A stretch of DNA of 64,000 nucleotides from Triangularia verruculosa (GCA_033296885.1 MU863923.1:180791-244790), one strand, 5' to 3'. Counted from the first letter of the stretch, positions 23,901-37,971 are shown. Notes: generated by a model from the sequence alone, not told the origin. Program-made: numbers and translations.

Positions 23901-26900
23901 GACATGACCAAGACGCAACGCTCTGCCTTCATCTCTTGCGCCGTGCTTCGAGAAGCCCCGAGTTTCAACTGATTGCGCCACAAACAGCAAGCCCAAGATG
24001 CGGTGTACCGCAATTCATTCAAGACTTGGGGGCTGGACGTCAAAATTGATGACTTTTGAGAGAAATGTTGGGTATACTGTTCCTCTGTCTGATGCCAAAT
24101 TTTCGGTGCAGCTGGATTCTCCGGTTCTACGAGGCCATCACCAGCAATACAGCACCACCGCGAAGTAGTTCTGGTCGAGGAATTGATCTTGAGGTGCCCT
24201 TTTGAGGAGGCTCCGCCATTCCTTCTCTAGGCTGGACGGACAACCTCGTGAGCCAGCCCAGGCGCCGAGAGTGTACCCCATACCCAGCGGCGGCCTTCCT
24301 GACGGCATGGGCCCATTCCACCGGTACCAGGCTGAACTAATCAGAGCCGATAGGGTTCATGTAGTACACTGGGCATTTTCTTGAAGACGAGGTGTGGTAA
24401 ATACTCCCGACTGTTGACAACCAACTGCTGGTGTTTCTTCCAATCCACTATTTTGCCCTTGCTCTACGGATAACCACTTGATATGTACGTGTGGATGGTA
24501 GACTTTGCTGCCGAAGATGTGAAGATGTGTATGACGGAAATGCTCAGGTCTGTAACAAGATTACTCATCAAAGAGGCTTACAATACTAACACAAACAAGC
24601 GGAATCTACCCTTAACCCCAAGCCACGGGGGTAGTTGAATTTCCTCATTTATCGCACCCTCATAGACCGCCTAGGTCATGGCAGGCGAACAAATTTGACG
24701 GGACTACAAGAAGAAAGTTGCATGAGGGACAGGATAAAGGCAAAGTGGTGAGATATAATAGACCTGGCAGTGACAGCGCTAGAACCGTCGGTCAGAGAGG
24801 CAAAAGAGGGTCTCCATGTCCTCGACTTGTATTTCATAGTCAGGGGACTGTACCCGGTTGAGCGTGCTTACAAAACAATCACGGTACCTACTAGGCACCC
24901 AGCTGATGTCCTCACTTGGTAGTACAGTACTAAGAACAGCCTCACCCAGACATGGGTGTGTCTAGGCCTCCTGGTGCGGTACTTGCTCCCAGGTATCATG
25001 GGCCCCGGTCTCAGTGAGGAGAACAAGACGGATCATCTGGTATTATCCGCAGGGTTGGAGTGTGGACCGGCCCGCCAGCTGCAGTGATGTCAGGAAACAG
25101 AGGTGGTGCCGGAGCAATGCAAGATGCTTTCCTGGCAGAGGGGCCCAAGATGCCTGATCAGCCGAGCCGCCAAGGGCGGAATGTCGCTTGAGTCACTTTG
25201 AGGCACAGGAGATCTAACCATAAAATTCGGCAGGTCTCGGTTGGCAAGACAGACCTACATTCTCTAAATCAACGGCAAACGCCTACCAGAAAAAGAGACG
25301 GGGAAGGTTATATCGGCAGAAAGGAAAGTGATCATCAAGCCAGCAGATATGACGAGATTGCCAACTATGTGCAAAAATTACGTGAGATCCAAGAGAAATC
25401 CTTTGCAGAATTGAGCAGTATGCGCAGGTAGGTAGTTACATGGATGCGGCAGTAATAATTCTCCCGGAGGGGATTCGCAGTCCAACCTTTTCACATTGTA
25501 CGGAATAAGGCTGGGTGAGTACAGCGAATACATCCATATTCATCGAGGTGCATGAGCGATGGGTGGGCGTGGTTGGTTGTCGGCAGCTGGATGGCAGCAC
25601 CCCAGAATAAATGACGGAGGGAACAAAACCTTTCAGGTCCAGTTCAGACCCCGCAATCAGCCATGTGATACCCAAGGGTACTAAAAATCAAGAAGAGAGG
25701 TTGTTCAGGAGCTTCCGTTCGCACTTGCTCATTTATCACCGCCTACAAGGTGGAAACCCCTCCTTCCCCAGAAGAAACTAAGACTACCTATGCCTTGCAC
25801 CAATCACACAGCAGCATAGGCCGACAGCACTCCCAGAATGGAAAGAGCTCATGGCTGGTGAGGATGGGAACACAGAAACGGAGGAAGGCAGGAGGGTAGG
25901 CGACACTGCATTTAATTCCTCTGCATCTCACTCTGACTCGCATGATCGATCTTGCGAAACAGCGGCCTCGAACAGGGACTAGCACGAGCGGGAAGCAGCA
26001 GCATCGAACGTCGACAAAGCTCCGCAGCGCCATCGCCGTCTGCCTCTCCGTTTATCGGTCACTGCCTCCGAGCCATGCTGTCTTACGAAAACTTCCAGGT
26101 TACCGCCCCTCTCCTCATCCTGTCACTACCATTCATCAGTCAACTGACCCCTCCGCAGCATCCGGCTGGGCCAAGCATTGTTGATTAAAACTCCCGCTCA
26201 GCGTGCCACTATTACCGTGGACCTTGTAAGCGAACCGGGCCGACCGCCTCTGGATGTCCAATACGCGACTTTGCCGCCGCCGTGTCCCGCTTCTTGACCA
26301 GATCTTACCATGGAACACGAACTTTGCGGGTGCTCTGCGTGCGTGCGCTGTGCCTGCCGCCCCAAGAGCCAGAAAAAAAAACCTTTATCATGGCAAAATA
26401 CTCACACGGACACGGACTAGCCTAGCGCAGCGAGCACAGCTACGCTAAGCTAGTGTGCGTGGCATCATTCATGCAGCAGGGGTGGATCCAAGATTTTTCT
26501 GCGAATGGCACGCTGTTGACAACAACAGGAAAAATGAGAAGCGATCACGCTCATGTGTGGGCAACACGGCTACAGGGTCATATCCCAGGCACCCGAATTG
26601 CCGTTGGTGGGAAACAAATACATGCATGTAACGATGGGACGGACCAGTGGCAAGGGTGTCGTGTTCCGGCTGGCAAGAGAAGGAGGGTGTGCATTGGTGG
26701 TGGTAATGGGCCACTGGCCATCTTGAAAACACCTCACCGAGCAGCAAGGCAGGCGGGAAAACACAATGGCCGTTTGTGATGACGAGATGGAAAACTGTTT
26801 AGCAGTGCAACCAGTTGCTCCCCAGCTTCGAGAAAACGCCCCATCGATACGGAAACGTGTTGGCAGGGTTCGTGCTGGAGATCTATTGGACGCTCCCGGT

Positions 26901-29900
26901 CCCAGCGTCCAGGACAGTGGGTTAATCCAGTCGGAGACTAGCGAAACCCGCCCCACCGACTGCTGGATCATTCGGGCCTGTCCGCACAGCTGTCCAGCTC
27001 ACAACTTCACGGCTTCTCCAGTGCATTTTCCCGGCCTGCCGTCGCGTTGGTGAGTTGCGGGTCGCGTATCGGCCTTTGCGTCCGCCGGCCGCTGCTGATG
27101 ACCGATGACTGATGACTGTTGCAGGTACGAGCCAAGCACTAGTAATCTGCAAGCACGAGAGGAACCTCACATGGCATCCTTGCCCTTTCCTCAACTCCAG
27201 CCTTCCCGATCGCGGAGCATTGCTGTTTCTAATGGCCCGATTGCCCCCTCCTTTGCCATCGCCGTGGACGAGTGAGAGCAGGCAGATGGCTTTCTGCTTC
27301 TGACGACGTGCAGTTAGTTCCGTGCTTACAGCTTCACATATACCTCCCTGCTATTTAGATGTGCAAGTGGACGGACGAACCCCATAATAGGGTGGGAGTC
27401 GTCACGTAGTATCGCCGCAATCCAGAACCCTCCAACCCCACCGCATCACACCCTCCCAGGCCAGGAGCACCAACCGCTGATGGAGGAACCTGAGGCCATC
27501 GATGCAGTGAGACGGCTTGACACGGCCATAATACCGCTATTAGCAACATCCGGTATCAACTTATCGAATCACCAGCACTTGTTATGACAAGTACTCTCCT
27601 CCGACTCTACTACGATATATATACTCAAGGTCGGTGTCAAAGGTGCTGGTCCTTCCCTAAAGCGCCAGCTCGCAACCCAGCAGCTTGATTCGACCGATTC
27701 AACAGGGTGATGCCAACCGTGCGGGTGGAGAGCCCGTCGGCGGATTGTCACGCTAACGAGCGGGTGTGCGAGGGTTGCCCGTGCGTTGCAGTCCCGCGTC
27801 GGGTCCTGTGCCAACCCAGAAAAGCCGATGGATCTTGCGATATCCGTCACACGGCGGGACAGATGGACAAACCGTCGCAAACCGTCCACTTCAAGAGACG
27901 TGTCAACCAGATGATCTACTCCTCGCACTCTGCCGGCGCCGGACGGAAAACCACTGTCGGTAACCCGTACCTGGACAACTCCCCGCTGCATGTTTGTTTC
28001 TCTCGCATGCTCACCAGCGCACATACTGCCAGGGCCCTCTTGGCAAACCGTCCATGGCAGGACAGCACAGACCAGCCTCAAGCTTCGGTCATGATCGGTG
28101 GTCAGTGGAGCCAAGGATCGGGTGGATCGAATGACTGCGGCATGGGATTCGCGTGCCGCCCGCTCCTCTTTTAGGCTCATCCCGCTGCCTTCTTCCGGAC
28201 CTGGCCTCCTATAGGCCCACTGAACCCAACCCCTTGCACCACTCTGACCGCAACTGCACGGCGATGGTCTGTTTGTTGGTGAGTGCGGTACGAAGCACAC
28301 TTGAAGTTTCTCAATCCATTGGTTGGTTCTCGATCACGTTCTCTCAAGCTTCAGCTTCCTATTTCCAAGGACATGGGACCATCAAGAGCCACAACAAACC
28401 AATCCGGCGTACCGTGAGACCCGGCCAAGATCGCCTTGGACACGCGGGGCAAAATACACTATTTGTGCAGGACCTTTTCCACCCACCACTCCGCGTTGGA
28501 CGAGTTGCTTCCCTGCCTCCAATTCTTACTTGCACAAAGGCTCGCCTCGCTGCATGCCATAAATGAGACCGGAATGTCAGTATCCTATTGGACAACCACT
28601 GCTGGGGGATGAACTATTGCTGCGCAGCCATCTTGAAATGCACGGAGAGCGGACTAGGGAGGTCATATAATAGCTCGCACACGCAAGCTGCATACGGAGG
28701 GAGGTCCGAGATGCTCGGGTCACATCTGCCACCCCGCTTCCAATGCCCATCGTGCAAAACGTTGCATTGTTACAACAGTTAACCGTCCTGGTAAGTCCTC
28801 GGCACTGGTCTCAGTGACATTTTTAGGGAAGGAGGGTGGATATATACAAGAATAAGAAGACAGTCACTATGACGAACCTGTTCTGCTCTCTGCGCTTCGG
28901 TGTTCTCCAGCTCAACCGAGCTCGGCTACAGCCTGCCCAAGCCAACAGACATCAGCGCATTTGGGCGGTGTGCTCAACCAGGGAAGCAACCTCAGCCGCG
29001 GCCGTGGGCGTGCATGTCGGTATTTTACACTAAAACGCTGCATGCGTCCACCGTAATGATTTGACTAAGGTGAGGGGACGGATTTTGTGATGCGGTTGTC
29101 TGTTTCTACGAGAGGCCGAGGAGATGCATCACATTTCCGATTTGGACACTTCTGGCGCATGAGTGAGAGCGGGCGTTCGGTTCAGATGCTAGGATGGTAT
29201 TCCTGTCAACAAACAGCCCACTCTTTCCTTTAGGCTTGTCAGCGACATCCACAAACCACATTTATGGTCGCGATTGAAATTCATGAGAAGATAATTCAGA
29301 CCTGAGAATTCAGTTACTCAACTCGCACTGCGCTGAAATTATGCGAAGGAAAAAGCACACCATGCTCGCCCTCGGGTTCGGGCTTGTCCTCGGGCGTAAA
29401 TTCATATGAGGTCTTGCGTTTGCATTACGCTGGGCGAGACATAAGGAGCGACTGAAACGAACAAAAGCACCAAACAAAGTCCGAACCACCTGCTTGGGTG
29501 GTATTAACCGGCATCCTCATGCTATTTATTTTCCACATGAATGGGAACAAAAAGCGGCGGTGGGGAGAATGTCCCGCGGTTTGGTCCCTCTTGGGTCGTC
29601 CTAGCCTCATCTGAGATCGTCCAAGGGAGGAACACGAACGAGACTTTGAAACAGTACAGTAGCCCCTACATCCGATGCTTGGTCTAATATCATCGGTGTT
29701 GATTCTTGTAAGTCAGCAACAACGGGATGTCCTGGGTCCGTCCAGCTTGTACAACACAAGCAACATACAAGGGTGCTTTCAGCTATATACTAGCCATGGA
29801 CGGTATCGCAACAAAGGCTGAAGTTACACCCCGCTCGTATGGCAGCGTTGACACATGTCTTGGAAAAAAGCCCTTGGAAAATTATTATCCGCCGAAATAT

Positions 29901-32900
29901 CTTCTGATATTGCATGGTCAAACAGACACCACAAGCTTCTGGAGTGGCAGAGACATCCAGCAGACGAGCTGAACCTCCACGCCTCCAGCCGCTAGTTCCA
30001 TTCGGCGAACACCCTCTATACAGGACCGCCTTCGGCTTTTGCTACCCTTTGCCAATACACACGACATGGCCAAGGAATTTCGGGCGGCTGGCTGGATAGT
30101 AACATTGATTCAGTACATCTTCTCCAAGACATGGAGTAACGATACAACAACATCGTTCCAGAGCCCTTATCCTATGATACTCTGGTCCAATGCCACGGAA
30201 TAGGGCATTGTGGTTGCGGGTGCCTCGACATGGGCCTGTTCCGGACTTGCGGTGCTCGGACACAGGATACGGCCATTCATTCCGGCAACAAACAGCTTAC
30301 ACCTTTCACGAACAACCCAACAAGCAACCGCAAATAACGTAAGACCGAGGAACCCACCAACAGGATTTGATGCCTTCTGAAAATAGAAGCGAGGTAGAGG
30401 TATAACGACGGGAGCTTTTGATGTCGTTTACATGACACCTTCCCTCTCTTATCTCCTCATTCCAACTCTATGGCAACATGGGTATGACCAGTCACATTTC
30501 TTGATGGTGTGCGGGACCTCCCTTGTGTCGTCGCATCTGGCCGTGTCAGCGACTGCTCTGCTGTCTCTCATTGCTCCCTTTTGGGCCGAGCATGCGATGG
30601 CTGTTTCGAACAATGTATTTACCGCAGATGGGGCCTTGTCAAGTGTCAACCTTTCGGGACTGTTTAGAATTTCTTCGGCCTGATGCCTTTTACCAAAAGA
30701 TCCGAATCTCATCAACAAACCAGGTCCTTGCAAGCAAGCAACAGAATGATCCGGACCCTTGGCAATCCACGGCCGTCGCAAAGCATGCTATTCCGAATTG
30801 CTCCGATGTTTGAAGAACGATTATGACAAGGTCAGCGGAAGCGATTGCCAGAGGGCATCGACCCATTCCAACATTTCGAGCGTATTTTGCCAAGGTCGAA
30901 TGGCAGAGAATGGGCCAAGGCGGGCGTGTTTGAAAAACAAATTCATACTGATACGTGCACTGGTCGATACGTTACGGAGCGAGGGGTAGGTAAGGATCAG
31001 CAGCTTTCGAAGAATGCATCTTGGTCAAACATGAGCGGCCCGGGGGAGCGGTCGGACGAATCTGATGATGCACCGGTCGGATCTTGAAGAGGGTTCAGAA
31101 CAGCTGTTCGGGCCCGAATGGCCACCAACGAAACACCCTTCACGCAGCAAGGCGGCACAAACAACTGTTTCGAGAGCAAAACTGGCGCCGCAACTTCCAG
31201 AAGCGCCGAAAAAGCGGTCAGCAACCGAAACAAAAATAAAAAAGCATCAGCTACCTGATATCTGACTACCTTCCATATTTTCGTCACAAGAGAAGACATT
31301 AATCGACACCAAGTCGAGTTGGGTTGTCGTTTGGTGCCCATCGTGTAGCTGGCAGAGGCTATGATTGGGCGTCACGGACCATTGCTTTTCCTTTGCGCGC
31401 CCAGCTTGCAGGGATTGAGGCGAATGAGCACACGAGTTGGCGGTCACGTGAGCAAAAGCTGCTGTACTCCACACATTCGCTTCCGCGCGAATTTCCGTAA
31501 GAGACAACGGTCCTCGCGTGGGAATGGTGGAAGAGGCTTACACTAGGGAGAGGACTGGGCGGGGCCGCTTGCGGAGCGACCAGGCGTCTCCCTTGCGCGC
31601 AATTGAGCCCTCATCGTGACGCCAGTGCTGGACGCTCTGGGGAGTCAGGCGCCAGAGGCCCAGGCGCACCTGGTGCACCAGGGTAGGCTGTCGAGAAGGG
31701 GTTTGCTTGGATCCCTGGCTCGGGCCCCTCTTTGGTAACGACGGAGTGGGTGACCTTGGATGGTCCTTGCTCAGCCGTCGCCTCCCCGAAATCATATCTG
31801 GGAATGCCCCAGCTATTATGTATAACTTGCTTGGCAGGGAGGAAAGACCGGCAAGGGTGACAGTTCGTATCATTTCAACTGCCATGGTAACATCCAAAGA
31901 AAGGACTGGATACAATGATACGCGGGCGAAAGCGCAGACCGCCGTTTCTCTCCATTGCGCTCAAATCGAGACCCAAGGAGAGGCCAAATGTTGGTTGGCG
32001 CTGGTCGCGGCATCAATCTATATGAATCATGCTCTTCACCGACTCCTTTCCTACACAATCTCACAACTGTCACCGAGGCCACTCACCGGACCCTGTACTG
32101 TGGATTATCACGGGAGCCAGGAGGGGGTCCGAATTCTCAATTCGCATTTGGCCCCTATCTCGGCGACGATTCTGCGGTGAGAAGGTAATAACTCAAGCCT
32201 CAAGGTCAGGAAAGAGGAAAAACAAAAGTAGCTAGGGGGCACTTGTAACCCTGGCGTTCAGGTTACACCGAGAACCGTGAGCTGTACCCTCCCGTTCCGC
32301 GCTTCCCGGGTGCCATGTCCGTCATTGCCTCAATCCTGCAGTTTGCCGGTCTGTCGTCCGCTGACGGGGTAAAAAGCCACTGGCACACTGGCAATTATTA
32401 TCGCCCAACCAGTCCTGGTCAGCGCTGGGACAGTGCTGTTGGCACCATGGCAAGGTCCAACTTCGACGTGAAGCGAGATTTGCCGTGTAGGGCTGAGCGG
32501 GAATTTCCTGACCGCTTTTGTTGAAATCGATCAGCATCAGGAATTTCTACAACCCCTGACCTCTACTCTCCCTTATCGTGAAGTTTATTTGCCGGCCGGA
32601 CGATCTCACTACACTAGTAGACTTGATTCTCACCAAATTGTAAGTTTCAGCCAGCCTTCGTTGGAATTGATTAAATAGCCCTACTCCGTACCATGCCTGA
32701 CCTGCTTCTGTGCGGGCCTTGCAGAATTATTGCGGCGACACGTCCGTGGCACCTAGGCACACATGTCGATGTCACCTTTTGGTTGAAGAAACACTGTCAA
32801 CGTGCAGGTGGTCTTGTGAAACCACCCCCCTCTCCAGGCCGCTTCGCAACGACCATGGCCCTTCATCAAAGCTCTTGTCCATCAGGGGTTGGGGGAGCAC

Positions 32901-35900
32901 ACAGGCTTCACACAACCGATGCATACATCTGTGGTGACACGGGATACTTTAGGAGGATGGTAGCTCGGACGTAGGCTTCTCTCAATGTGGTTATCCGGTG
33001 GCCTCTCGCCGAATCTCCATTCTCCTCGCGGCGAGACCCCTCTGGATCTGACAGGCCCGGACAACGGGGGCTTGCGTTGCAGTCCCTTGTTGTCGAAACG
33101 CCAGCTGGGCTTTTGTAGGGATGAACAGAGGATTCTCGGCAATGCGTTGGCAGGCGCGAGATCAAACCACGCAGCTTCGGTCACTATTCGGCGTCTGTAA
33201 ATGTCAGGGTTCTCCTCTGCTCTTTAACAGGCTAATGTGGGAACCGTTTTACATGCCACCTCTAACGAGCCGAGTGCGCCTTTATTCTGACGCCGGCCCG
33301 GATAGGACCGCCTACCTCTCTCCTGGGCCCGAGAAGGAATCGAGAAACCTGGTGTTGTTGCAAGGTAACGACCCCTTGCGCCTCCGATGCGGATGCGGAC
33401 AATGCGGGCAAGATGGACGTAGCACCCATGCATGAGGCACAGAGGCATCCATGCTTTTGAACACAGACGCAGCTTGGAGCCAGTCAGCTCGCAACAAACT
33501 GCTCAATTGGAAACGCACCCGGACAAACGGCGGTGAAAGATGGCAGGGCCCGTCTCGCCTACCAGACGACCTAGGTTGCCAACACGGCACCGCATCACAT
33601 CAAACTTCAGGCCCTCACGTCAGTCGATCTCAGGCCCGGTTGCCAACATGGGCCAAGCACTGTGCATCCAATCCATTGATGAATAGACGCAGCAATTATG
33701 GCTTGTTCCACTCCCCGATGCGGCTTGGTGCAGAGGACCGAGAAAGCAGGTTGGCTGCCGGTATGTGTCCGCAATCCCAGGACGTCTTATCAAAACGTAG
33801 TGCTCCTGAAGCTTTCCCCGCATTCAACCAGTCAGCAACCAAGCCAAGTCAGTCGCGCCACAAGTCAAATTCACACCTCTTCTTTGTCTTTTTTGGCGGC
33901 CCAATAAACGCCTCAAAAACGGCTTGCCCGTTGAAAGGCAGGAGCTGGGGTCGCACCAGAAGGATGGCTGCCAGCCAGCCAGAGCCTATTGATGCAGCGG
34001 GTATTATCTAAGGTGTGCAGTGACCCGGCTGAAAAGAAATGAGATCTGACACTTCCGCCCGAGGACGGGTACAGACGGGAGACACAAACGAGAGCAGGCA
34101 ACATCATGGATGAGAGAGTGAGAGAAGCTTGTTGAGAACCAATGGGGGTAGCCACACAATATGTTCGGGGTGGGTAAAACTCTCGCGCCACAGCCACTTT
34201 GACTTTCACGCTTCCCTTATCTGGTCGCTTGTACATACACGAGCACCCGTGACACCATCAACATGATGATGAGCTGATAGGTCTCGTTGCTCCCCCTCCC
34301 TGCAGTCGTAGGGTCCGAAGAGGGCTCGCACCTTTTTCCCTCCTCGACCAAAGTGTGTCTCGTTAGCTTCTATGGCCCAACTGCGCACGCCCATCACCCC
34401 GCCTACCGACAGCAGGTTGCAGGAAGCCCGCTTGCCGTTCTGCTTGCCTTGCATCAAGCACCATGACACGACAGGACAAGCCAGCAGGACGGAGGTGCAG
34501 CAAAGCCGCGGCGCGTGAGGGATTTGCCTCGGTCGTTGCTGGCCTTTTCATCATATGAGCTTGCCATCTTTGGTGACGATGAGAGAGGGAGAGGCATTTG
34601 ATCAAGGCAGAGAGAAAAGTAAGCGAGTGGGCCGGTCTGGATGTCCTGGGCCTGGCCATTCTATTTCGCCAATACCACGACCACCACCTCGTCCTACCCC
34701 CGGGCTGAACCGAAGGTCGGTACGGCGTAGGAACCTACATATATTATTACGCCGTGAATAAATTACGATGCAGCACCGTCATGAAGGACTCGAGTCTGGA
34801 TTGGACTGAGGAATTGAAACACGCACAGGTGCGTCACCACAACACCCTTCTTCTAACTATGATGATTACTGGGGGGGTTGAAACTGAACGGTTGCACCCT
34901 TATCTCCTCGATTGTTCATGCGCTTGGCGTGAAGATCAGATGGAGAAAGAAAAAAAAGAAACAAGAAAGGAGAAACCCATCATGCCTTGACATTTGAGCG
35001 TTGCTGTTTTACCAAGAATAAGGCACTATTGCAGACCGACGCGAGGGCGGCCCATAATTTTCCAAAGGATCGTCGTCGTCTTTTTTTTCTTTTGTTGTAA
35101 GTGATCGTTTTCACTACTAACTCCTAGACGCTAGTGATTTTTTCGTTTATTTTCGCGTTATTATTCGTCCACACCCTCATCTCAAAGCTAAGAATTACCT
35201 GCACGGTTCGTGTATGTCTTTGTTCGTTTCTCGTTCCGACATCCCTGGGTTCTAGAGTGGGGGAGGGGGAAGGAGAGGGGAAAGCCGATGATGGGGGGGG
35301 GGGGGTTTACAAAACGTCACACATGGGGGGAGGGGTATGGTTTGTCTTGTCTCTGTCTTGTCTTTCGTGTCTTGTCTTATGTTTCTGATCTGGGGGGAAA
35401 AAAAAAGTGTGGGGAAAAAAGCAAAGAGAGGAAAAGATCGATACGATTCCCGGACAAGACGAGACAAGACAAGACAAGAGAGCGAGGAATAAGAAAATAT
35501 GGAACAAAGGGATGAAGAATTTCTCCCAAAATAGGATTTCATGATGATTTGGCATGGTATGTGATATGATATGATATGTTCTTTAGAGACATATCGTGCA
35601 GCACCAAGAAGTACCAAGAAGAAGTTCTGTTCTGGACTGGCCGGTCTGTTTATGAGCTGACTTCCATTCCTGTTGAGTTGCCAGCAGGAGTTTATCAGCA
35701 CACCACCACCCCCTCCCTTTATTATTGGGGGAGTGAGTGACAAAGCACTCGAACCAAACAGACAAGGAGCGAAAAAGATGGCGGGCTGGCGGGCAGAACC
35801 CCGCAGATTTTGGGGTGCTTGCCTGCCTGCTGCTTGCTGCTCCGTCCCGCTCCGTCCCGTTGGGCGGGCGTGGCGGGCTTGAGCGTCGGGGCGAGGGTGG

Positions 35901-36750
35901 GGTCCCGTTACTTGGGGAATTTTTGGGGGCGGAAAAATGGAACGGGAAAGGAAACAAATGCACTGTGTGTCAGCACTTGTAACGGTTAATTTACAGGTAA
36001 ATACACGCGTTGAGATTGGCGGGCGGTTGCCTGTTATGGCAGGAGTTTATTAAATCAATTACGCGCTGTGCCCACCAGGTGTTTGAAATTTCGTTACGAG
36101 TACCGCTCGTAACCAACAGCGCCTGGATGCAACGGGGGCTTCGTCATTGAAGATTCGTAATCATCTTCAACCACCACCCTCGATGTTGAACGGCGACGAT
36201 TGAGGAATCCCTAGCATTCCGCAGAGTTTTGAGAACATCAACAGAAAAGTCCCCGGAGCTTACTGTAGAAATGTACGTATTCAGTTTTGCTGTCATGAGT
36301 CATTTGGGAAGTATTGGTTGAGGTGAAAATGATATGTGCCCGATATGTTTCCGGGAGAGGCAGTTTTCTGTGTATTTAATGCGTGTAAGTCGGGATACAA
36401 GACGGCAAAAGTACCAGAGGCTTGATTCTTTAAAGACAGACAATTGGCTATTCGTGTTTGAGATCAGGTATGTGAGTCCAACTTCTGAGGGTAGGAACTG
36501 AAGGAAGACTCGGAGGAGCGGTGATATCAACTCACAACCCGGAAAGAGCCTTCTCGACAGAACACTATACCACCTGTTATCCTGCTTAATGGTTACCAAC
36601 AATACACTGGGCTCGATGAATGAGGGACTATTGGATGCTGACAAGTGACACGTTGGCAGATATCTGAACTACACCAACACCAACACCCCCCTCACCAACA
36701 TCGATATCAACCACTCCCGTCACCTTCGATAACCTCACACCATCCTCAAA
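20965..36750. other. 15.8-kb gene desert upstream of the Zn2Cys6 gene
   Basis: I find no coding region I can support. The longer open frames (23153-23806 plus, 27569-28300 minus, 33451-34011 plus) either lack an ATG or show no motif, and they overlap frames on the other strand, as expected by chance in moderately GC-rich DNA. The stretch holds G homopolymers at 21343-21354, 21844-21858 and 35293-35305, a GT-rich patch at 21901-21940, and an imperfect inverted repeat of TGTCT/AGACA units at 35342-35480. A minus-strand donor-like GTACGTAC starts near 22376 and could belong to a long 5' UTR of the zinc-cluster gene. The last 150 bp (36,600-36,750) should be the methyltransferase leader. Confidence 0.45.
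35342..35480. repeat. Imperfect inverted repeat of TGTCT / AGACA units
   Basis: The left arm (35342-35378) is built of TTGTC/TGTCT units, and the right arm (35451-35480) of GACAA units. As RNA the arms could pair imperfectly around a loop of about 70 nt. A (GATAT) patch follows at about 35562-35578. Whether it is transcribed is unknown. Confidence 0.6.
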
Positions 36751-37971
36751 ATGGCCGGCCATTCCCACTCCCACTTCCACTCTCACAACCACGGCCATCC
36801 TCACGAACAATCTCATCACCACGGAGAAACCCAAAACAGGGAGTACTTCAAGTATGCCCATCTCACCTTTCTCACATGAACCACGAAGCGACTAACACAT
36901 GATTTCGCAGTCAACAAGCATCAACTTACGACTCCAAGCACCAAAAGACACTCGACCAACTCGTCGAAGAGATCAGGAAGAGGGTCGGCTTCATCGGAGT
37001 CGACTGGGCCGATGAGGAGACCTCTGATGAGGAAGGGGGAGAGAAGGATGAAAAGAAGGAGAAGAGGGAAGTGAGACTGTTGGACTATGCGTGTGGAACT
37101 GGGCTTGGTAAGTTATTCTAAAGAACCGCATTGTTTTTTTTTTTGTTTTTTTTGAATCATGGCTGACATGGTGTGATAGTTTCGAGAGTATTGCCTCCCG
37201 TTCCGTGGTGAAGGGGGACCAAAAGCACAAGCTGACAGGAGGCAGGCCCTCGCTCCGTACACCACACAATGTGTAGGAATCGATTTGTCAGAGAATATGG
37301 TATTTTCTCTCCCCTTTATCCTAAGATGGCATGAACTGACATAGCGTGATGGTAGGCGGCAACTTATAACGCCCGGGCAGCGAACCAGGTTCGTGATTTC
37401 CCAAACCCCCTTATCTCACCCCTTGATTTCCCAGACCCCTTTACCATCACTCTATCTCTATTCATCAACCATATCGTCTCTTATACTTCGCTGACAAACC
37501 ACCAAGGGCCTCACCCCCCAAGAAATGCTCGCCCACACCGGCAACCTCTGCCTCCCCGAATCCTCCCCCTCCTACCAGTCCCAAACCGGGCTCTTTTCCG
37601 CCCCGGACTTCTTCAACTTTGACATCGCCGCCATCTGCCTCGGCTTCCACCACTTCGACCATCCCGACCTAGCCGCAAAGCGTCTCGCCGAGCGCCTCAA
37701 GCCCGGCAGCGGCGTCCTCATGATTCTCGACTTCTTGCCCCACGAGAAAATGGACTCTTCCCACCCTGCTTCCGAGACCGTCATCCACCATGGCTTCTCT
37801 CAGGAGCAAATCCACAAGATTTTCGAGCAGGCCGGCGTGGGCAAGGACTTTGGGTTCGAGGAGCTGGCTGTCGTCTTCAATAGGGCTACCGAGACCACGC
37901 CCAAGTTCAAGAGGAAGATTTTCATGGCCAGGGGGACGAGGGCAGAGTTTAATACAATAAACTCTTCTTGA
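36751..37971 (+). CDS. SAM-dependent methyltransferase, His-rich N-terminus
   Basis: Six exons give 285 residues: 36751-36851, 36911-37107, 37180-37187, 37246-37299, 37356-37388 and 37507-37971. The first 25 residues are almost alternating His (HSHSHFHSHNHGHPH), suggesting metal binding. The class I methyltransferase core follows. Motif I is LLDYACGTGL (residues about 91-100), then SRALAPYTTQCVGIDLSENM with the acidic residue after the second strand. FDIAAICLGFHHFDHPD and LKPGSGVLMILDFLP are motifs post-I to III. Exon 3 has only eight bases and is needed to join TGLV-S-R to the next segment. Exon 5 has 33 bases and its donor (GTTCGT) is weak. The family is that of small fungal Rossmann methyltransferases of unknown substrate; I cannot name the target. 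No neighbour suggests a pathway. Confidence 0.88.

Noticed and set aside
27569..28300. 243-codon minus-strand ORF
   Set aside because: It begins with GTG rather than ATG, shows no domain and overlaps an open frame on the other strand.
33451..34011. 186-codon plus-strand ORF with ATG
   Set aside because: Sequence has no recognisable motif and no hydrophobic-core pattern; likely chance in an area with several overlapping open frames.
20965..36750. Secondary-metabolite or heterokaryon-incompatibility cluster in the desert
   Set aside because: No ketosynthase, adenylation, NACHT, HET or WD40 motif could be read in any frame.
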